Origin: Cohnella candidum
GTDB lineage: Bacteria; Bacillota; Bacilli; Paenibacillales; Paenibacillaceae
Length of the DNA stretch: 64,000 nt
Assembly (NCBI RefSeq): GCF_003713065.1
Contig: NZ_CP033433.1
Coordinates: 4,093,001-4,157,000, forward strand
Direction of reading: 5' to 3'
The notes under the pieces were generated by a model. That model searched no databases and was not told where the DNA came from. It was given only the letters and a program-made list of their open reading frames with translations. A program made the position numbers and the translations under genes. Shown here in pieces: positions 42,098 through 51,106 of the stretch (position 1 is the first letter of the stretch; each line of letters begins with the position of its first letter).

Positions 42098-43234
42098 TCA
42101 ATCGGTCAATTTATGAAACATATCAGTAAGCGCATCTCCCGGCTCCGTACCCAACTCCGTTCTCAACAGCTTAGCATACGCTTCATAATATGCAGCCGCC
42201 CGTTTCCGGCCCTCAAGCTGATGACGGAGTTTCAACGCCGCTGCCCGAAGGGAATCGTTATAAGGATCGTGGTCAACTAACATTTCCGCCAAACGCAGCG
42301 CTTTGAGGGGTTCAGTCCTCACACGCTCGTAATACGAAAACAGCTTGCCTCCAAGATAAAGGAAATACTGACGATACCGGTTCCGGTAAGGCTCGCACCA
42401 TTCGCCGCTGAACTCTTTCAGAAACGGATGATTGCAACGATAGACGAGTTGTTCGACTTGATTCAGATTATCCGGGCCGATCTCGACGGAATCCAGCGCG
42501 AAGCTCTCCAATGGATCGGCGTCTACAACGATCGCATCGCCGGACATGGTCAGCCGATACCCGTTTCTGACGGAGGTGAGCGACATGCCTGCGTGGAGAT
42601 CCCTCAACGTTTTGTTGACCCTGCTAACGGTGCTTCGCAGGTTGATGTCCGCTTTTTCCGTATTTTTCTCGTTCCAGAGCGCCTCGAACAACTGCCATTT
42701 GCTTACTTCCTTATCCTCTTGTTGCAGGAGCATATAAGCGAAAAGCTCCGCGCATTTGGACGTCACCCAGCGAACCGGTTCCGGATCATCGCCGATATAA
42801 ACGGAAAACTTGCCGAAAAGCGAGGCCGACAACTGCCGGTTTCCGATCATTCCTGCAGCCCCCATGCGCTCTTTTCGCCGCTTCCTGATCCGCTCCAGCG
42901 AGCGGTTCAAATCTTCTTCCATGATCGGTTTCAGCAAATAATCGAGCGCGTTCACCCGAAAAGCATCGATGGCATATTGGTTGTAGGCGGTAATAAAGAC
43001 GACTTCCGAATCGAGGTTGTCCGAATATACTTTCTCCGCGATATCCAGACCGCTCATCTCCGGCATCTCGATATCAAGGAACAGCACATCAGGCCGCAAC
43101 GCCTTCGTCATCTCCAAAGCTTCGTAAGGATTCGTGCAGCAGCCCACAACTTCGACCCCCGCGTCAGCAAGAAGTCTGTCAATATGCTCTGCAATCAATC
43201 GTTCGTCGTCTACGACTATGGCTCTCACTTTCAC
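42098..43234 (-). CDS. Response regulator with BTAD output domain
   Basis: A 378-residue regulator. The receiver at 1-120 has phospho-Asp54 in LFLDIEMPEMSGLDIAEKV and Lys in DYLLKPI. A winged helix (about 135-225) and a bacterial transcriptional activator domain (BTAD, ALRLAEMLVDHDPYNDSLRAAALKLRHQLEGRKRAAAYYEAY) follow, a SARP-like layout. GTG 43234 follows AGGTGA and starts 3 bp after the kinase gene, so the two are coupled. It likely controls the neighbouring S-layer/X2 gene or a carbohydrate gene elsewhere. Confidence 0.87.
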   Translation of the reverse strand: MKVRAIVVDDERLIAEHIDRLLADAGVEVVGCCTNPYEALEMTKALRPDVLFLDIEMPEMSGLDIAEKVYSDNLDSEVVFITAYNQYAIDAFRVNALDYLLKPIMEEDLNRSLERIRKRRKERMGAAGMIGNRQLSASLFGKFSVYIGDDPEPVRWVTSKCAELFAYMLLQQEDKEVSKWQLFEALWNEKNTEKADINLRSTVSRVNKTLRDLHAGMSLTSVRNGYRLTMSGDAIVVDADPLESFALDSVEIGPDNLNQVEQLVYRCNHPFLKEFSGEWCEPYRNRYRQYFLYLGGKLFSYYERVRTEPLKALRLAEMLVDHDPYNDSLRAAALKLRHQLEGRKRAAAYYEAYAKLLRTELGTEPGDALTDMFHKLTD

Positions 43235-43237
43235 GAT

Positions 43238-46200
43238 TCACCTGCCTAGTCGGTCTGGTTGCTTACGAGAAGGAATCAGGATCGTCACTTTCGTGCCCTT
43301 CCCTTGAACGCTCTCGATTTGAAGGCCTTGTCCGTATTCGTTCATGAGCCGTTTATGCACGTTGATAAGACCAATTCCCCCGTCGCCCGATCGATCCGGA
43401 GACAGGATCGTTGCCAATTGTTCCGCGGACATGCCGACTCCATCGTCTTGAACCACAATTCGCAATCCCTGCTGCTCTGCAATCGCTTGAATGAGGACCG
43501 TACCTCCCGATATGCGCTTCATCAAACCATGGCGGATCGCATTTTCGACGAGCGGCTGAATGATCAGCGCGGGAATCAGAGTCTCCCTGGAAGCGTCCGT
43601 GTCCCAATCCACTTTCAATCGTTCGCCGAAACGCGCCTTCTCCAGCTCGACATAAGATTTCACCAGGGAAAGCTCCCGATTCAGACTGACTTTGGCATGA
43701 TAGGGGTCAAGATCGAAGCTGAGCCGCAAATAATTGCTGAATTCGCCCAGCAGCTTGCCCGCCCGCGCTCCATCGCTGTAACACAATGATATAATGCCGC
43801 TTAAAGCGTTATAAATAAAATGCGGTTTGATCTGCGATTGCAAGAAAAGGGTTTCCACTTGAACGGCATGCTGAACCGCTTCCTTGAGCTGAAGCAACGT
43901 CTTCACCCGCGCCATTAATTCTCTGCCGTCGAACGGCTTCACCAGAAAATCGTTGGCGCCTGCCTCAAAACCCATCGCGATATCGGCTGGCGAGTTGCGC
44001 ACCGTCAAGAGAAGAACCGGCAGCTTGTAGATCGGGTGTTCGTCCCGAATGCGCCTGCACACTTCATACCCTGACATCTCAGGCATCATCACATCGAGCA
44101 GGACAAGCGATAAGTCGCTGTGATGCTGCTGGATCAGCCTGAGCGCGTCCGCTCCGTTGTAGGCCACGAGAACTTGATAGCGGCTTGGTGCAAGCAGCTC
44201 CTGCAGCACCTTAATGTTGGAGGCATCGTCATCAACGAGCAGAATCTTCACCTCGCCAGACCGCTCCGCCGCATGAGGCGACGTCTCTTCTGTCGTCGGC
44301 GCGCTTGCCCCGGGCAGCAGCTGCGGTTCCAGACCGACAGCGGCTTCAGCTTGGTAGGGATCCCGTTCCCTTTGCGCAGCCGTTGCCTCCGGCAGCCGCA
44401 ACTCGAAAATCGATCCCTGCTCCGGCTCCGACCAAAGCAGTGCCAGATCACCGCCCATTTGCACTGCAAGCGCCTTTGATATTTTCAAACCCAGACCGGA
44501 AGATTGATTCGCCAAAGCTGTCGGTTCCGTGCCACCGCCCGTAAGTTCGCCTGTAAAAAGCTGCCGTCGCCGCTCTTCGCTCATCCCGGCGCCGGTATCC
44601 GCAAACGTCAGGTGAAGCCAGCCTTCACGCGATTCCGCGGCCACCACCACGCTTCCCCGTTCCGTAAATTTCAGCGCATTGCCGACCAGGTTCACGAGTA
44701 TTTGCTTCAGGCGGTTTTCGTCTGTATACAGATAAGAGGTTCCCGGCCGAACTAGATTGACTAGCCGCACTTGTTCGTTCCTGCGCAAATATTGCAGCGC
44801 TTCGAGCGTAGCCTGCACCGTGCCGCTGACATCGAAAAGCTGATTCTGGAATGTCAAGCTTCGGCGCTGCAAACTCTGAAAATCGATAATATCGTTAACC
44901 AGCGTGGACAGGCGGGTCGCCTGGGCAATGATGAAATCCAGATTCTCACGCTGCCGCTGCGCTAACTCTGCGCCGTTCTGGTCGATGACCACCTGCGCCA
45001 AATTGATGATGCCGTGCAGTGGCGTCTTGAATTCGTGGGACGTGTGGAGGAGAAATTCGTCTTTTTGGCGATCGTACACGATCAGTTGCTCTGCCAATCG
45101 CTCACTCCGCATGAACGCCTCACGAACCCGATCCGACATGAGGAACGATTGCGATAGAACGAGAAGCAACGGCGTTACGATCATATAATACGGGTTGTCC
45201 AACGCCAACTGATAGCGTGTTTCGGCATAAACCCAACTAAGGATAAGGAAAAATGCACCCAACAAAATATAGTAAACTTGAACCCCGCGACCCCGATGAC
45301 GGAAAATCCAGTAAAGAATGAAAATGAACACGGTGATTTGCAGGACGATCCCCGACCATAGAATATTGATCAAATATTCGTTCGGAATCGCGATCAATAA
45401 GGCCAGATAGGCATAAGAAATCCGGAGCAGCCACTTAAATCCCAATCTTTCTCTGTGGTCCAGGTACAGGTAGACATAAAGGGCAAAAGAAAAGATCGAA
45501 AAGTAGGGCAGAATGAAAAGCATTTTCTGCAACAATAGGAAGGAAATCGTCGGGTACAAGGTCGCCATGACGATTTCGTTGTCGATGCCGAAAAACAACC
45601 CTAATGACAAGCAGAACAAACTGAAAAATGCGAGATAAGGCTCCTTCCGCCATTGCTTGAACATCCCCGCGAAATAAACCCCGAATACAAGCATCGTGGT
45701 AATGACAATCATATCCGCCAGCCTCGCATTGTCTCGTCTGGCCAATACGTCTGCCGTTAAACCAAATTCCGGCGCTTGGACCAATCCGCCTTCCAGATAG
45801 CGGTAGCTGGCGATCTGGATGATGACGTCAATGGTGTCGGTATCCGCTTTAATCGTACCGAAAAACGGCAGGTTGCTAGGTACGAATCGATCCGCTGACA
45901 AATCCGGTTTTCCGGTGCCGCCAAGGTCCGATCCCCCCATAAATACGTGGCTGGACATGCGAATCTTTTTGCCTCTAAGGCTATAGAAATCCGGGTTGCC
46001 GACCTTTATGCGTAGACGATACGTACCCGCACCGTACCCGCTGCCGGAGGAAACGGAACCCTTCCAGCCTCCAGGAACGCGAACGATTCGGCGCTCCGCT
46101 CTCAGCAACTCTCCATCGGTTTGGAAATCTTGCGGAGTCAGCAGTTTGTTCTCATAAAACTCCCATTCTCCCCGCAACGGAATAATCCCTTGCTTCGCAA

Positions 46201-46342
46201 AATTCCATTGTCTTGCGTCTAATACCCCTCCTCGCGCTTCCGGGTGCCGCAAAGCAGGATTTAGCCATTCATGGATGAATAGCGATGTAACGACGGTAAA
46301 TACACCGATCATGATGATCAGTACCGTCAATTGCTTTCTCAT
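43238..46342 (-). CDS. Hybrid sensor histidine kinase with two kinase modules
   Basis: About 1034 residues. A membrane helix near 3-24, an outer beta-sandwich at about 30-200 (7TMR-DISM type), seven membrane helices at about 205-400, then HisKA (phospho-His436 in HTSHEFKTPLHG) and an ATPase domain (NALKF); a receiver at 698-816 with Asp750; then a LytS-type kinase with His841 (QSQIKPHFIYNAL) and a second ATPase domain (ENAIRHG). Such tandem kinases feed a BTAD regulator. ATG 46342 follows AGGAAACGGG; ATG 46369 has no ribosome site but is possible. Confidence 0.85.
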   Translation of the reverse strand: MRKQLTVLIIMIGVFTVVTSLFIHEWLNPALRHPEARGGVLDARQWNFAKQGIIPLRGEWEFYENKLLTPQDFQTDGELLRAERRIVRVPGGWKGSVSSGSGYGAGTYRLRIKVGNPDFYSLRGKKIRMSSHVFMGGSDLGGTGKPDLSADRFVPSNLPFFGTIKADTDTIDVIIQIASYRYLEGGLVQAPEFGLTADVLARRDNARLADMIVITTMLVFGVYFAGMFKQWRKEPYLAFFSLFCLSLGLFFGIDNEIVMATLYPTISFLLLQKMLFILPYFSIFSFALYVYLYLDHRERLGFKWLLRISYAYLALLIAIPNEYLINILWSGIVLQITVFIFILYWIFRHRGRGVQVYYILLGAFFLILSWVYAETRYQLALDNPYYMIVTPLLLVLSQSFLMSDRVREAFMRSERLAEQLIVYDRQKDEFLLHTSHEFKTPLHGIINLAQVVIDQNGAELAQRQRENLDFIIAQATRLSTLVNDIIDFQSLQRRSLTFQNQLFDVSGTVQATLEALQYLRRNEQVRLVNLVRPGTSYLYTDENRLKQILVNLVGNALKFTERGSVVVAAESREGWLHLTFADTGAGMSEERRRQLFTGELTGGGTEPTALANQSSGLGLKISKALAVQMGGDLALLWSEPEQGSIFELRLPEATAAQRERDPYQAEAAVGLEPQLLPGASAPTTEETSPHAAERSGEVKILLVDDDASNIKVLQELLAPSRYQVLVAYNGADALRLIQQHHSDLSLVLLDVMMPEMSGYEVCRRIRDEHPIYKLPVLLLTVRNSPADIAMGFEAGANDFLVKPFDGRELMARVKTLLQLKEAVQHAVQVETLFLQSQIKPHFIYNALSGIISLCYSDGARAGKLLGEFSNYLRLSFDLDPYHAKVSLNRELSLVKSYVELEKARFGERLKVDWDTDASRETLIPALIIQPLVENAIRHGLMKRISGGTVLIQAIAEQQGLRIVVQDDGVGMSAEQLATILSPDRSGDGGIGLINVHKRLMNEYGQGLQIESVQGKGTKVTILIPSRKQPDRLGR

Positions 46343-46470
46343 CGTACCCGTTTCCTGTCCCATTTTCATATTCGCACCAAGGATCTACCGTTATTATTTG
46401 AACGTCACATCGTTAATTTCTCTTTGATTCGACATATTCCTTCATAATACGCGAAATGAAAACAGAAGCA

Positions 46471-46516
46471 AAAAAACCGGAGCCTGCCGCTAAAGCGGTG
46501 GTTTCCGGTTTCTTTA
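46471..46516 (-). terminator. Terminator of the VOC/unknown unit
   Basis: AAACCGGA pairs with TCCGGTTT (46474-46481 with 46504-46511); T7 on the minus strand, 20 bp after the stop at 46532. Shows that a real minus-strand transcript ends here. Confidence 0.75.
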
Positions 46517-46531
46517 AAATATCATTCATCT

Positions 46532-46813
46532 TCACGCATAATGCGGCGCCAGCCCTCCGACGATATCCTGCCCCGAAAGCCCGAGCACTGAGAAGTCCGT
46601 ACAATCGCAGGACAACCAAGTGACGTCCGCTTTTGGTATCCACATCGCCGCGTTCCATACATCCACTCCTCCAACACATGTGAATAGGCCCGTATCGTCC
46701 AGAACAGAATTGGCAATGCCGGCCCCTACGGGGATCGAGAAGACGCGTAGTCGTTTCCTATTGTCTCCCTGGAATTCCGTGTCGTTCACTTCAACCAACG
46801 AAAACTCTACCAC
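46532..46813 (-). CDS. Unknown protein, start unclear
   Basis: A frame of at least 93 codons, cysteine- and tryptophan-containing (GLFTCVGGVDVWNAAMWIPKADVTWLSCDCTDF), not recognised. Codon use looks real and a terminator follows. But the GTG at 46813 has no usable ribosome site and coding-like sequence (AYQRIDVIVRDGEIEVRG) continues upstream in frame to the VOC stop at 46895 with no ATG/GTG/TTG, so the 5' end may be deleted. Same strand and probably same transcript as the VOC gene. Confidence 0.45.
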   Translation of the reverse strand: MVEFSLVEVNDTEFQGDNRKRLRVFSIPVGAGIANSVLDDTGLFTCVGGVDVWNAAMWIPKADVTWLSCDCTDFSVLGLSGQDIVGGLAPHYA

Positions 46814-46894
46814 TCCTCGGACTTCAATTTCTCCATCACGAACAATGACGTCGATTCGCTGATAGGCGTGCTTCTTCGCTGCGGACGTAGACCG

Positions 46895-47299
46895 TCAATG
46901 CCTGCCTCTAAACCGTTTAATCGCATCCTCAGTCACCGGCTCGAAGAGGTTAAGCAGGTTGCCGTCGGGATCGCGGAACAGCATAGAACGGTTCCCCCAC
47001 GGCATCGTGGTCGGTTCCATTACCCAATTATCGACATATGGCTTCAAGCGCATATATTCGGCCTCGACATCGTCGACGCGGAACTCAATAATGACAGTGC
47101 GATTGTTGGCCCCCACTACGGAACCGGCGCCGAATAGCTGCGCCGTCTGGGAGTGGCCGATTGCAAGGGTACATGACGGCGCAACGAGTTCGGCAAATAC
47201 GGGCGCGGGTCGCTCCGCCGAAACCCCCATGACTTTCTCATAAAACTCGACGAGACGATCCACGTCGTCAGTAATGATGCGTACAGAAGCTAATTTCAC
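46895..47299 (-). CDS. VOC/glyoxalase-family protein
   Basis: A 134-residue vicinal-oxygen-chelate protein: VRIITDDVDRLVEFYEKVMGVS opens the first beta-alpha-beta module and NRSMLFRDPDGNLLNLFEPV closes the second, with a metal-ligand Glu in the final strand. Members act as glyoxalases, dioxygenases or antibiotic-binding proteins. GTG 47299 follows GGAAGGATG. Downstream of a frameshifted WYL regulator and followed by an unrecognised frame. Confidence 0.84.
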   Translation of the reverse strand: MKLASVRIITDDVDRLVEFYEKVMGVSAERPAPVFAELVAPSCTLAIGHSQTAQLFGAGSVVGANNRTVIIEFRVDDVEAEYMRLKPYVDNWVMEPTTMPWGNRSMLFRDPDGNLLNLFEPVTEDAIKRFRGRH

Positions 47300-47343
47300 A
47301 AGATATCATCCTTCCTAGTCACGTTTACATGTCCGATTATATA

Positions 47344-47379
47344 AGAACGCTACTGACAACGTTATGTCAGTAGCGTTCT
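47344..47379 (-). terminator. Hairpin overlapping the WYL gene's 3' end
   Basis: A perfect 15-bp stem (47344-47358 with 47365-47379) includes the stop codon of the frameshifted WYL gene; TTATATAAT follows on the minus strand. Confidence 0.6.
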
Positions 47380-48315
47380 AGAATTTTTCGGGCTTCCTCA
47401 CGAATCCGATTTCGGAATGATTCGGGTTCCAACACGATCACATCCGCTCCCCAGCCAAGCACCCATTGCTGCAATTCTTCCAGCTGACGAACGCGTAAAA
47501 CCACATCCAATCCTTCTTCATGCTCTTTCATATCCTCAATGTAATGATAGTTCGATTCCTTCACCTTTTCCGCGATGTCTTGGTTTAAACCGAAGGCAGA
47601 CTCGCAAGTGGCGATCATCCAAGGGGCTATAGTCCCTTAAGTCAAAATGCGCCGGGAGTTCGAATCGTTCTTCCAGTTCGATAAGTTCAACCATTCGGGA
47701 CAAACGGAAATGGCGGATGTCCTGGCGTAGATCACACCGGGCCACAAGCATCCAAGATCCTTCAACGAGTACGAGGCCATAGGGAGCGGCGGTACGTTCA
47801 CTTTGACGGCTTCCCGTGGAATCCGCCATTTTTTTCGAATAATGAAATCTGATCTTACGCCCATCTAATATCGCTCGGCGGATTTTATTTAGATTTTCCC
47901 TTTCGATAGACAGAGCTGCCGGTTTGCCTGGAGCGAGCAAACGCAGCGACTTGCGTATACGGGAGGTCTCACTGCGGACACTTTCTGATAGAGTGACCTC
48001 GATTTTCCTCCTAGCAACATGAGCCCTATTACGATAATCATCATCAAATCGTTGCTCGATAAAGTCCGTTCCTATAAGCAAGGTCACGGCTTCCTCTATT
48101 GTGAAACTGATCGGCGGCAGAAAATATCCCTCCATTAAAGAATACCCTGTGCCTGTAGTGCCTGTAATCGGTACGCCCGCTTCACTGCGCGCCTGAATGT
48201 CGCGATAGATGGTCCTCACGCTGGTTTCAAATAGTACCGCCAAATCTTCGGCACGCACCACTTGCCTGCCTTGCAGCTCCAGCACGATGGCCAACAAACG
48301 ATCTGCTTTGTTCAT
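47367..48315 (-). pseudogene. WYL-domain (YafY-type) regulator, frameshifted
   Basis: Two overlapping frames encode one protein. The first, from ATG 48315 (after AAGGGGG), gives the HTH_11 domain (NKADRLLAIVLELQGRQVVRAEDLAVLFETSVRTIYRDI) and most of the WYL domain to RVCLRFK. The second continues in the next frame with NQDIAEKVKES then YIEDMKEHEEGLDVVLRVRQLEELQQWVLGWGADVIVLEP, the usual WYL C-terminal domain. The shift lies near TTTAAACC around 47590-47597. It is either a true frameshift mutation or a one-base sequence error. Confidence 0.8.
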
Positions 48316-48739
48316 TGACTGCCCCCTTGAAAACGTCATAAAGTCGCTAACAGGACACTCCCATGTTAAGGATGATCATCCGTTTGTACTAAGCGCCAAC
48401 AAGCGTTTTAGATTGTCATCAATAAATTCATTATCGGCACTGTTAATTCCGCGACCGGCAGGCCCCAGATCGACTCGATAGGATGAGATCTGTGCTCCCT
48501 GGCATGACGCAAGCAAGCGCTGTAAATAAAAGCAGAAGCCGAAGTTAAACGGGGCGAACTTGTTGCCCTTCCATGGCAAATTCCGGCCTTGCACGTGTTT
48601 ACGCAGATGTTATGGCATAAGGACAAGTGGCTTTCACCAATCATGTTATCTTACATGGAAGCAGCAAGGGGGGTTCTCCTGCGAAACAAGAGCATTGAAG
48701 GAACACCGAATAACCCCGTCTTGGATGTAACGGAGCTTA
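48316..48739. other. 424-bp gap without a supported gene
   Basis: Holds two weak reading frames: 48376-48594 minus (72 codons, start GTG without ribosome site) and 48643-48750 plus (35 codons, LLRNKSIEGTPNNPVLDVTELISS), neither recognised. The latter reads like a protein C-terminus and may be a remnant. Nothing else is seen apart from the WYL promoter region. Confidence 0.35.
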
Positions 48740-49933
48740 TCAGTTCATAGACTCTGCCGAAATCGTCTCGCACCCATTGAATAACGCGAATTTTTGAAAA
48801 CAACCGTTCAATGCTGTTCGCAATTCCTTTGTTTGCTTCACTTCGTTCTCGTACCAGATGTTTTTAACAACGAGCGTTCCTGCTTTGCGCTCCACGATGA
48901 TCTCGGCTCGTCCAATGAAGCGCTCTCCATATAATAGAGGCAGCACATAATAGCCGAATTTTCGTTTGGTTGCAGGCGTGTAAATCTCCCAGGTGTAATC
49001 GAAACCGAACAAGTCGTTGATCAGTTTTCTGTCCCATATCAAATTATCTAGAGGAGCAATAAGCTCGCAACGCCATTTCAGCTTCTGATTTTGCAGAACG
49101 GCTTCCATAAGCGGCAAATCCTCCGCGAGGCAGTACAGCGTATCTTTTATTCGTTCCACGGCAACAGCAATAATGCGAGCTTCTTGTAGTAGCTGGCGAA
49201 AAACCTCGTTACGCTGTGCTGCTTTCAACCCCCATATATTCAGCCATGCATCTGACGCACGATTCCATAAGAGACCAACGGAGCCGATTCGGCGCAGTAC
49301 CCGCCACTTATGATGCTCAAGCTCATCCTTCAGCGGCTCTGATGCATTCAGCAGATTGGGCCGTATGTACTTCTTGGCGATATCGTAGTATTTACGCGTT
49401 CCTTTTTTATGATGGATAATCAACTCGCCTGTCGAATACATCTGTTCCAGCGCTGATCGAGATGAATTGTTTCCACCGCTCCAGTGGATGGCCGATTGCC
49501 AAGAAAATTCTCCATCCAATTTTAAATCATCCGAACTTACGACTCCGTGATTTTGGATATGAGCCCGTACTTGCGCTGTCAACGCTTCCAATTCGGGATA
49601 GCGTTCGGCATGTTTTCGGGCGGCTTGCCTGTATCGATCGAAATACGGCCAGTCCTCGACAGTGATAATGGCCAGGTTCTTGTCGGGATAATCGACAAGG
49701 CTTCTATCCTCATACAGCAACTCGGCGAGCATTCCCTTGGTAAATCCCTTGATTCGCGACTGCAGCACCAATTCGGCGTTTTTCCCGCAAACATCAATAG
49801 GGTCGTATTGAATGCAGCCGACCTGCCGAGCAAAGTCCAATACGCCCTGCTTCTCACTAAATTTATATTCGCCCAAAAGTCCATGCTTCAACAACAGGAA
49901 TTGCCGTGCCTGGCGGTTTGTTATTCGGATCAT
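48740..49933 (-). CDS. Crosslink-repair DNA glycosylase, AlkX/YcaQ-like
   Basis: A 397-residue HTH_42 (COG3214) protein. The catalytic motif of YcaQ-type enzymes, Gln42-Tyr43-Asp44 (CIQYDPI), is present near the N-terminus, followed by tandem winged helices (ALEQMYSTGELIIHHKKGTRKYYDIA). YcaQ excises bases at DNA interstrand crosslinks and bulky N7-guanine adducts. LIAPLDNLIWDRKL and IYTPATKRKFGYYVLPLLYGERFIGR are the expected later blocks. ATG 49933 follows GCAGGTGAG, 13 bp after a small upstream gene. Confidence 0.84.
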   Translation of the reverse strand: MIRITNRQARQFLLLKHGLLGEYKFSEKQGVLDFARQVGCIQYDPIDVCGKNAELVLQSRIKGFTKGMLAELLYEDRSLVDYPDKNLAIITVEDWPYFDRYRQAARKHAERYPELEALTAQVRAHIQNHGVVSSDDLKLDGEFSWQSAIHWSGGNNSSRSALEQMYSTGELIIHHKKGTRKYYDIAKKYIRPNLLNASEPLKDELEHHKWRVLRRIGSVGLLWNRASDAWLNIWGLKAAQRNEVFRQLLQEARIIAVAVERIKDTLYCLAEDLPLMEAVLQNQKLKWRCELIAPLDNLIWDRKLINDLFGFDYTWEIYTPATKRKFGYYVLPLLYGERFIGRAEIIVERKAGTLVVKNIWYENEVKQTKELRTALNGCFQKFALFNGCETISAESMN

Positions 49934-49946
49934 GTTCTCACCTGCT

Positions 49947-50174
49947 TCAATCCATTTTCATGAACCCCATGGACTCCAACTCCCGATAAACTTCCTCTGC
50001 GGCACAGTCGGGGTTTAGCTTTTGAATCTTCTCAATCGTAATAGGGACACCTTCGCCTTCATGCTCCAGAAGAGACAATAATTCGCTTGGAACGTTATCA
50101 TAGATGCCCGGCCATACTCTATGTTCGTCTTGTGCATACGGGCTTAATGGGGATTCATGATCGAAACCCTTCAT
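49947..50174 (-). CDS. Small unknown protein upstream of the glycosylase
   Basis: A 75-residue acidic protein ending in KIQKLNPDCAAEEVYRELESMGFMKM, a short helical segment like a winged-helix tail. ATG 50174 has AAGG upstream. Thirteen bases before the AlkX-like gene and probably co-transcribed. Function unknown. Confidence 0.55.
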   Translation of the reverse strand: MKGFDHESPLSPYAQDEHRVWPGIYDNVPSELLSLLEHEGEGVPITIEKIQKLNPDCAAEEVYRELESMGFMKMD

Positions 50175-50209
50175 GATGGAACCTTCAACGGAAAACAATA
50201 GGATAAGAT

Positions 50210-50272
50210 GATCCCCTCCCCCCGATGAATGATGCCATCCCGTTCAAGCTCTCTTAAATGCAAGGTGAGCAT
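50210..50272 (-). pseudogene. HxlR regulator scrap
   Basis: On the minus strand LTLHLRELERDGIIHR matches the recognition segment of HxlR proteins (compare LTLQLRELEREGIIER of the intact one at 33683-34030). Only about 20 codons remain, squeezed between the small upstream gene and the TetR stop. Confidence 0.55.
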
Positions 50273-50277
50273 TAACT

Positions 50278-50916
50278 TTATGAGATGGTTTGCAGAAGAT
50301 GAACGATCTTCCCCTCCATATTGGAGTCGTCTGTCATCTTCAGGTATTCAGGTTTTAGCAATTGATACTTCTTCATGTGGTAGAAATCCATTATGGCTTG
50401 TTTCAAGGTGATATCATACTGAATCGAAAATGATGGCTCGATAAAGCGCCGAAGCACAGCGTCGTCTTGAACCATAAACAACACGGCATTCAATCTGTTG
50501 AAAATCTGTTGCTCCATACCGGATTCAAAAAAAGTTTGTAAGCTTTTGTTCCGATTTTGCAGGGCAACTGACAGATTTTCAAAATGATGCGGATAAAATT
50601 CCTTCAGATCCTGCAAGAACAGATCAGAGATAAACATGGCACACATCAATGATTGTAAGAACGTGATTTGAAACCGCTCCAAAAAGGAGACGGAATCATC
50701 TTTGACCGTGGCGTCAGCTTTCTTCGAGTACTCAATGTAATACTCTACGACTTGTTCGATGATGTCATCTTTGGAGGCAAAATACTTATACAGCGTCACT
50801 TTGCTGATATCCATGTATTTTGCGAGATCGTCGACTTTCAGTTGGCTGAATTTTGTTCTTCTTATAACGGTTTTTATTTTTTCTATATAGGTCTCCACAC
50901 TCACGGCTTTTCTCAC
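50278..50916 (-). CDS. TetR-family regulator
   Basis: A 212-residue TetR protein: helix-turn-helix at about 8-55 (TYIEKIKTVIRRTKFSQLKVDDLAKYMDISKVTLYKYFASKDDI) and an unusual long ligand domain rich in Phe and Tyr. GTG 50916, nine bases after GGGAGG, is chosen. Divergent from two SDR genes across a perfect 20-bp palindrome; the likely repressor of them and itself. Translation ends beside the HxlR scrap. Confidence 0.82.
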   Translation of the reverse strand: MRKAVSVETYIEKIKTVIRRTKFSQLKVDDLAKYMDISKVTLYKYFASKDDIIEQVVEYYIEYSKKADATVKDDSVSFLERFQITFLQSLMCAMFISDLFLQDLKEFYPHHFENLSVALQNRNKSLQTFFESGMEQQIFNRLNAVLFMVQDDAVLRRFIEPSFSIQYDITLKQAIMDFYHMKKYQLLKPEYLKMTDDSNMEGKIVHLLQTIS

Positions 50917-51006
50917 GAATAAGCGCCTCCCTTTGTTGCTTAACAAATGCATTATAACAAATTTGCTGATTTTTATTTACATCAATAATCAAACGAATTA
51001 AATTTA

Positions 51007-51054
51007 CTAATTTAATTAAATTAGTTCATTTTGTTAAGTGATTGTTGTATAATC
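51007..51054 (+). promoter_or_regulatory. TetR operator and SDR promoter
   Basis: ACTAATTTAATTAAATTAGT (51007-51026) is a perfect 20-bp palindrome. It abuts a promoter with TTCATT (51026-51031) and TATAAT (51049-51054), 17 bp apart. Confidence 0.65.
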
Positions 51055-51106
51055 GTCCTGTACCTAATCATCCGATTGCGGATTACACAAAGGGAGGACG
51101 ATTCAA

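Noticed and set aside
42428..43249. A 273-codon + strand frame
   Set aside because: Antisense to the response-regulator gene with clear domain evidence on the other strand.
47590..47597. Programmed -1 frameshift site in the WYL gene
   Set aside because: The -1 frame meets a stop at once; the required shift is +1, more simply a mutation or sequence error.
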